A stretch of DNA of 64,000 nt, from assembly GCF_964266745.1 (NCBI RefSeq), contig NZ_CAXWGX010000023.1, positions 507,457 through 571,456 of the forward strand, written 5' to 3'. This document shows, one piece after another, positions 61,071 to 64,000 of this stretch. Position 1 is the stretch's first letter. Each line of letters begins with the position of its first letter. This DNA comes from Propionicimonas sp020161015 (GTDB taxonomy: Bacteria > Actinomycetota > Actinomycetes > Propionibacteriales > Propionibacteriaceae). Position numbers and translations under genes: made by a program. The notes beneath the pieces were generated by a model. That model saw only the letters and a list, made by a program, of their open reading frames with translations, was not told the origin of the DNA and did not search any database.

Positions 61071-61348
61071 CCGCGCTGCTGATCGGGCTGCTCATCCCCC
61101 TCGCGTCGAGCGGCGACACCCCGTGGATCCTGCTGCTCGGCCCCGCCGGTGCGGTCGCCGTCTACTGGGGGCTGTTCCAGTACTACCGCAACACGGACAA
61201 GTCGCACTCGTTCGAACGCGAGACGCTGATCGAGTCGAAGCCGATCACCGGCATGGACCAGAAGGTCGACGAGGTGCGGGGCACCAAGCGCACGTCGATC
61301 GACGGCGACAACGTGCGCGACCACCGCCAACGCGTGCGGCGGTGGTGA
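61067..61348 (+). CDS. Small two-helix membrane protein of the SPFH/zinc-ribbon operon
   Basis: A 93-aa protein with helices at about 2-17 and 20-40, then a charged tail (YYRNTDKSHSFERETLIES, VRGTKRTSID). It is translationally coupled to the YdjG-like gene, so it is probably a third subunit or assembly factor. There is no recognised domain. It is too small for function to be inferred from sequence. Confidence 0.62.
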   Translation: MTALLIGLLIPLASSGDTPWILLLGPAGAVAVYWGLFQYYRNTDKSHSFERETLIESKPITGMDQKVDEVRGTKRTSIDGDNVRDHRQRVRRW

Positions 61349-61631
61349 GCGGTACTTCTGCGCCGTGCGGCCAGCTGCGCCGGAACGTCACGATGGCACT
61401 GACGCGATGGTGAGGGTACCGAGGTGGATGCGCGGATCCGGCGCTACGTCCGGCGTCACCCCGCTCCACGATGCGCACGGACGTCCGGACGTGGGCAACC
61501 GCCTGCTGCCATCTCGCCGAGTTCCGGCGAGCTTTCGTCGACAGTCCACGACGTCATGTCTTCGGCGTGAGAAGACCGCGCGCGATCGGCGGCAGAACCG
61601 GGGTGTCCTTGCCGACGTGCCAGTACCGCCC
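61349..61631. other. Intergenic region with a terminator-like hairpin, no gene seen
   Basis: Between the small membrane gene and arfB (converging) lie 283 bases. CTCGCCG-AGTTC-CGGCGAG (61514-61532) followed by CTTTCGTC is a possible terminator for the SPFH operon. Short open frames here are not supported by start sites or protein-like sequence. Confidence 0.45.
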
Positions 61632-62075
61632 CTACGAGTCGTCGGGGCGGGCGCGGGCCCGCTTCGTTTCGCCGCGCAGCCGCTTACTCGTCAGCCGACG
61701 CTCGATCGACCCGCGCGTGGGACGGGTGGCGCGACGCGGTCGTGACGGTGGCGCCATTCCTTCGCTGAGAAGCACCGCCAACCGCTCCCGCGCGGCGATT
61801 CGGTTCCGCCGCTGCGAGCGGAACTCGGTGGCCACGACGACCAGAACGGTGCCGGCCAATCGCGACTGCAGCCGACGAAGCAAGCGGTCGCGCTGAACCT
61901 CATCAAGCACCGCCGAGGCGGCGATATCGAAGGACAACTGGACCCTTGAGTCGGCCGTGTTCACCCCTTGGCCGCCCGGGCCAGAAGCATGCGAATACCG
62001 CTCAACCAGCTCATCGGCCGGGATCACCAACCCCGCCGGCGCCCCCGGCGACGGCGCAATCCGCAACCCGCTCAC
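61632..62075 (-). CDS. arfB: Alternative ribosome-rescue peptidyl-tRNA hydrolase (ArfB/YaeJ type)
   Basis: Hydrolyses peptidyl-tRNA on ribosomes stalled without a stop codon. The 147-aa product has the release-factor GGQ motif at residues 34-36 (SGPGGQGVNTADSRVQL) and a basic C-terminal tail (SIERRLTSKRLRGETKRARA) that would enter the empty mRNA channel. I chose GTG 62075, which gives the standard ArfB start before LVIPADEL; the frame stays open to 62189 without similarity. It converges on the SPFH operon and is divergent from the gene at 62276. Confidence 0.9.
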   Translation of the reverse strand: MSGLRIAPSPGAPAGLVIPADELVERYSHASGPGGQGVNTADSRVQLSFDIAASAVLDEVQRDRLLRRLQSRLAGTVLVVVATEFRSQRRNRIAARERLAVLLSEGMAPPSRPRRATRPTRGSIERRLTSKRLRGETKRARARPDDS

Positions 62076-62275
62076 CAGGCAACAGTACGGCTCCGGCTCG
62101 GTAAGCAGCCGACCGAACGTCGCCACGCGGCAAAGGCTGCCCGCCACACCGGCGACTCCTTCGATTCGTAAGGAACTGACCCCAACCACAGAACCGGATC
62201 ACCGCCGAAATCGCGGCATGGCAGTGAATTCCCAGTCAGGCATGGTGGTGAAAGTCCGCCTGTACCCTTTCATTC

Positions 62276-62890
62276 GTGGAGTCACAGGCGGTGATCGTTC
62301 GCAATGGAGCGAGACGGGCCGTCGGGAGCGTGCTTCTCGTGCTCAGCGTTCTTGCTGGAGTCCTCTGGTGGTTGAGGCGACGCGATATCCGCTTCGTCAT
62401 ATGCGAGGCGCTTCCCTGGCCGAACGCGCCGTGGCTCGCAGCGTCGCTGTTGCTCTTCGGGTTGGCGTTGGTCCTCTCGGTCCAGCCGGTCTGGAGGGCG
62501 GTCTTGGCGGTCGTCGGTTGTGGCGGTGTGGCGTTGGCCCTGACCTGGCTTCTCGCGTCGGGCGCAATTGGGCTCGGTCGCGGCGACGAGGTGGACAGCT
62601 ACCCGGCTCCGCAGGGTCCCTACCGAGTCGTCGTCCACATGAACGACTTCATCGACCCGGTCTACTTCCTGAGCATCGAGGAGCAGACCGGACCGGCGTC
62701 TCGGAGCTGGTACCTCGGATGCATGGGCGGTGACTATGACCGGCTCGAGAAGGCCGGCTGGGTCCAGCCTGACCTGTTCTCGATCCCCACCTCCAATGAC
62801 GAGCCTCAGATCCGGATCCGGGTGGACCCGACAACTGGCCAACCAGTCGACCCCGAGCCCATCCCAAACGGCTGCGGCTACCGCCCGTAA
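62276..62890 (+). CDS. Hypothetical membrane protein with C-terminal soluble domain
   Basis: A 204-aa protein with three hydrophobic helices (about 14-33, 51-70 and 74-95) and a soluble outer or inner domain of about 100 residues (YPAPQGPYRVVVHMNDFIDP, SWYLGCMGGDYDRLEKAGW). The start is GTG 62276 without a clear Shine-Dalgarno; GTG 62291 is an alternative. Base composition here and in the next gene is less GC-rich than the rest, hinting at later acquisition. Family not recognised. Confidence 0.6.
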   Translation: MESQAVIVRNGARRAVGSVLLVLSVLAGVLWWLRRRDIRFVICEALPWPNAPWLAASLLLFGLALVLSVQPVWRAVLAVVGCGGVALALTWLLASGAIGLGRGDEVDSYPAPQGPYRVVVHMNDFIDPVYFLSIEEQTGPASRSWYLGCMGGDYDRLEKAGWVQPDLFSIPTSNDEPQIRIRVDPTTGQPVDPEPIPNGCGYRP

Positions 62891-62937
62891 CCATCCGCGC
62901 TCGGCGCGGCAAGTGCGTGCGTTTGCCCAGGTTCCGG

Positions 62938-63732
62938 CTAGGCGTTGGCGACGGCCAGGAGGGCGTCGACCACGGCTGAGTACAGCCCGGCGGTGTGCTT
63001 GTCGTATTCGGCGCGTTCGTGCTCATCGGGGAGCCAGACGTCGTTCCAGGAACCCATCCCCCCGAAGACCCATGCCTCGATCGCCGCGGCGGCCAGTTGC
63101 CGCTGCTCGACTGGCCGGCCGACCGGGATCATGTCAGCGTGGTAGCGAGGCACCGGTGCCGGGTCGTCCAGCAGGCTCGAGGCTCGTTGAAACCAGGGCA
63201 ACCAGTCATCGAATCCCTGCCTTGCGGCGAACTCACCGATCGATGCCAAGCGGGCGTCGAGGGTCTCGCTGGCCTGGGCAACATCTGGGCTCCGCGGGAT
63301 CGCTCCCTCGGCCCGAACGCATGACGTAGTGACATTCCAGATCCGCGAGTCCACCGCCTGCAGGTCGCTCGTCTGCCAATCGGCGAACCAGAGCCAAGGC
63401 TTGGGCCCGGTGGTGAGAAGCCCCCAGCGCACACCATTGGCGAAGGCCGAAGCGATGTGGTTTGGGAGGGGCCCTTCACTTTGGGCGCTGGTCACGACAA
63501 AGATGCGGTCCGCTCTGGAACGGCGCAGGTCCCGAAGCCAACTCCCGGTCCCTGTGGCCGACCGCTTGCGGCCGAGGAGACGTGTCTCGGGCGACTCGAA
63601 GACGAGGCGATGCACGTACTGGAAGCTCGAGTTTGTCTCGGCCAACTCTGGTGCATCACCACTGGCCGAAGCGGACAACCAATCCGACCCGTACGTAGCC
63701 AAAGTCACCAGAGCAGCCAGCTCACCATTCAC
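62938..63732 (-). CDS. Hypothetical protein, unknown function
   Basis: A 264-aa soluble protein, mixed alpha/beta, Trp-rich (PKPWLWFADWQTSDLQ, FDDWLPWFQRAS, WVFGGMGSWNDVWLPDEHER). The middle, ADRIFVVTSAQSEGPLPNHI, looks like a buried strand followed by a loop. GTG 63732 is chosen because the upstream ATG at 63786 lies inside the insertion sequence that begins at 63756. The IS end sits only 24 bases from this start, so the original promoter was probably displaced. Lower GC than the core genes. Family not recognised. Confidence 0.55.
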   Translation of the reverse strand: MNGELAALVTLATYGSDWLSASASGDAPELAETNSSFQYVHRLVFESPETRLLGRKRSATGTGSWLRDLRRSRADRIFVVTSAQSEGPLPNHIASAFANGVRWGLLTTGPKPWLWFADWQTSDLQAVDSRIWNVTTSCVRAEGAIPRSPDVAQASETLDARLASIGEFAARQGFDDWLPWFQRASSLLDDPAPVPRYHADMIPVGRPVEQRQLAAAAIEAWVFGGMGSWNDVWLPDEHERAEYDKHTAGLYSAVVDALLAVANA

Positions 63733-63755
63733 GCCAGCGATCCTATGGATTGCCC

Positions 63756-64000
63756 TGAAACGCCCCGGCGTGTCCGGAGACTCCAAACCTTGGGAAGGTT
63801 GGAGTCATGTCAGGGAACACGTCGAAGAGGTATCCGGCCGAGCTGAAGGCCAGGGCGGTGCGGATGTATGCCGAGATCCGGCCGGATCAGGAGACGGACT
63901 GGGGTGCGATGGCCCGGGTCGCGGAACTGCTCGGGGTCTCCACCGCGGAGACGGTGCGGAAGTGGGTGCGGCAGGCCGAGGTCGACCAGGGCGCCCGGCC
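63756..64000 (+). mobile_element. Left end of an IS3-family insertion sequence (cut by window edge)
   Basis: TGAAACGCCCCGG followed by TGTCCGGAGACT at 63756-63783 matches the left terminal inverted repeat common in actinobacterial IS3-family elements, and an OrfA-type gene begins 51 bases inside it. A partial palindrome, GACTCCAAACCTT...AAGGTTGGAGTC (63779-63806), covers the leader before the gene. The right end and any target duplication are outside the window. Confidence 0.8.
63807..64000 (+). CDS. IS3-family transposase OrfA (partial, N-terminal)
   Basis: The first 64 codons of a helix-turn-helix transposase subunit: KRYPAELKARAVRMYAEI, then WGAMARVAELLGVSTAETVR and KWVRQAEVDQGAR. This is the standard OrfA N terminus that binds the terminal repeats; OrfB, with the DDE catalytic domain, should follow outside the window, probably by -1 frameshifting. 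The start is ATG 63807 with GGAG upstream. Confidence 0.88.
   Translation, partial: MSGNTSKRYPAELKARAVRMYAEIRPDQETDWGAMARVAELLGVSTAETVRKWVRQAEVDQGAR

Overview
The window is very GC-rich, densely coded bacterial DNA with strong third-position GC bias, many 4-base ATGA/GTGA start-stop overlaps and several GTG starts. This, with a DUF222/HNH protein, PucR, ROK and MalT-like LuxR regulators, and a seven-gene cluster in the same order as Mycobacterium tuberculosis Rv0081-Rv0087, points to a high-GC actinobacterium. Propionibacteriales is a guess. No rRNA, tRNA or CRISPR array was seen. The right edge is cut inside an IS3-family insertion sequence.

Left part (1-15.5 kb): the end of an unidentified gene, an OpgB/LTA-synthase-like membrane sulfatase-fold protein, a 4'-phosphopantetheinyl transferase, a polysaccharide pyruvyl transferase family protein, a PPK2 polyphosphate kinase and a small SHOCT membrane protein. 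Next comes a five-gene operon of leucyl aminopeptidase (pepA) with four membrane proteins (SLC13/TrkA-C, DMT-type, an unclassified carrier and a small one). A LuxR regulator and a berberine-bridge-type flavoenzyme follow, divergent around an inverted repeat.

15.5-26.4 kb: a PucR regulator is divergent from a class II aldolase-PLP aminotransferase fusion, an FGGY sugar kinase broken by a one-base frameshift, and a convergent MFS transporter. This is a plausible catabolic unit for an unknown carbohydrate. Then come a GCPVCNK membrane protein behind a CsoR-like site, a MalT-like LuxR ATPase module with a small LRDLG protein and a membrane protein, an ICMT-like methyltransferase, and a divergent HxlR/QorB-like pair ending at a 52-bp perfect palindrome.

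26.5-38 kb: an ArsR regulator leads a complex-I/hydrogenase-4-like operon (NuoB-, HyfB-, HyfC-, HyfE-, HyfF- and HyfG-like). The large subunit has Ser/Thr where [NiFe] hydrogenases have Cys, so it is better read as an energy-converting-hydrogenase-related (Ehr) complex than as a hydrogenase. A second MalT-like LuxR module follows, again with a membrane protein and an LRDLG protein.

38-46 kb: ThuA and a ROK regulator are divergent from a sugar ABC importer, a lipoprotein binding protein, a Gfo/Idh/MocA dehydrogenase and a TIM-barrel isomerase/epimerase. The unit has a palindromic operator/promoter and an apparently leaderless first gene, and ends at a strong terminator. It probably handles a glycoside or cyclitol, perhaps through 3-keto intermediates.

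46-64 kb is accessory in character. It holds a 753-aa lipoprotein whose last 352 bp are duplicated 2,944 bp downstream, with a membrane gene and a DUF222/HNH gene between the copies. After this comes a tight operon of a membrane GT2 glycosyltransferase, a 999-aa unrecognised protein and a HET-C-like protein. Then follow a YdjI-like SPFH-SHOCT protein, a YdjG-like zinc-ribbon protein and a small membrane protein. The window closes with an ArfB-type ribosome-rescue hydrolase, two hypothetical genes and the left end of the IS. The GT2/999-aa/HET-C operon with its SPFH/zinc-ribbon neighbours is the best candidate here for an undescribed system.
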